A DNA stretch of 64,000 nt from Tritrichomonas musculus (Eukaryota; Parabasalia; Tritrichomonadida; Tritrichomonadidae). The stretch's first letter is position 1; every line of letters starts with the position of its first letter. The stretch covers positions 4,154,001 to 4,218,000 of the forward strand of contig JAPFFF010000003.1 of NCBI GenBank assembly GCA_039105265.1. Reading direction: 5' to 3'. A model generated the notes under the pieces. The model ran no database searches. It saw only the letters and a program-made list of their open reading frames with translations, and was not told where the DNA came from. Below, piece by piece: positions 63,745-64,000 of the stretch. The position numbers were made by a program, and so were the translations under genes.

Positions 63745-64000
63745 TTAAAGTGAATCGCTCGAGTTATTGTCATTAGAACCAGTTTCTGAGTCAGAAACGC
63801 CTTCTGAGTCTATATCAACGCCTGCATCTGTACGTGTATAGCGAAGCATCCTATCAATTAAATCGACGTGAGCAAGCATCATTCTTCGACAGCAAAAACG
63901 TTTTAAGCCGAGTCTATCAAGTGCTTGTTTTGGAGCCATTCCATCACTAATCATTTGATTATAAGCTTCCCATTTATTTCCAAGAATATTTCCGCATGTA
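63745..64000 (-). CDS. RNA polymerase subunit RPB10 (ABC10-beta), 5' end outside the window
   Basis: 85 codons are visible, and the frame stays open to the right edge. It reads [20 protein letters not shown], then [20 protein letters not shown] and [10 protein letters not shown]. This is the zinc-bundle core of RPB10, with the second Cys of the N-terminal C-x-T-C-G and the C-C-R-R motif. RPB10 is shared by RNA polymerases I, II and III. Only about ten residues of the N-terminus are missing. Unlike yeast or human RPB10 (about 65-70 residues), there is an extra acidic Ser/Asp/Asn-rich tail of about 30 residues ([20 protein letters not shown]). The ATG at 63954 is internal, not the start. Confidence 0.93.
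   Translation of the reverse strand, partial: TCGNILGNKWEAYNQMISDGMAPKQALDRLGLKRFCCRRMMLAHVDLIDRMLRYTRTDAGVDIDSEGVSDSETGSNDNNSSDSL

Noticed and set aside
63745-63954. 69-codon stand-alone ORF at the right edge
   Set aside because: The frame continues to the window edge with the RPB10 core ([13 protein letters not shown]), so it is the 3' part of RPB10 rather than a separate gene.
1-64000. CRISPR arrays, rRNA or tRNA genes, bacterial operon or phage features
   Set aside because: No direct-repeat/spacer pattern, cloverleaf or rRNA-like block was seen, and all recognisable genes are eukaryotic nuclear types.

Overview
The window looks like nuclear DNA of a trichomonad (Parabasalia), most likely Tritrichomonas or a close relative. 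The evidence is indirect: very AT-rich DNA, apparently intronless eukaryotic genes packed a few tens to hundreds of bases apart on both strands, standard stop codons (TAA, TAG and TGA all used), several stops of the TAAA form, and TCA-type initiator-like sequences a few bases upstream of some ATGs. The gene content is plainly eukaryotic: Ran, TOR, adaptins, a karyopherin, LSm2, exosome RRP4, RNA polymerase RPB10, Argonaute/Piwi and a LEM2/Man1-like membrane protein. The species call is inference.

Layout. 1-2489: 5' part of a long coiled-coil gene that runs off the left edge, with a 22-base homopolymer at its apparent start. 2693-5822: the only gene-poor, transposon-bearing stretch, with a decayed mariner-family transposase, a second decayed ORF and inverted repeats. 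5823-17876: an ARM-like protein, Ran, an EF-hand/WD40 protein, a PIN-like carrier, a RasGEF, a Pin1-like parvulin and a divergent GH47 protein. 17947-29769: a ubiquitin pair, namely a RING/IBR protein ending in a MYCBP2-type tandem-cysteine (RCR ligase) domain, then a 3,368-residue DUSP-repeat-USP deubiquitinase. 29936-39555: a HeH/Man1-type inner-nuclear-membrane protein, a small unknown, a Piwi protein lacking the slicer residues, an LRR protein, a karyopherin and an unknown. 39711-55099: beta-adaptin, a TM2D protein, four unknown coiled-coil or helical proteins, an AP mu chain, a protein O-mannosyltransferase, another coiled-coil protein, LSm2 and a nucleoside phosphorylase. 55354-64000: TOR kinase, RRP4 and the 3' part of RPB10.

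Themes. Several genes serve nuclear transport and the nuclear envelope (Ran, karyopherin, LEM2/Man1-like), RNA metabolism (LSm2, RRP4, Piwi, RPB10), vesicle coats (AP beta, AP mu), glycosylation (PMT, GH47) and ubiquitin signalling. They are independent genes rather than an operon. The most notable items are: the RCR-type E3 ligase with the relay cysteines and ester-transfer residues conserved; the giant deubiquitinase beside it, with homogenised octapeptide repeats; the slicer-dead Piwi; TOR with an eroded FRB domain; and a recurring 10-mer, ACTTTTTGAA or its complement, in intergenic regions close to several start codons.
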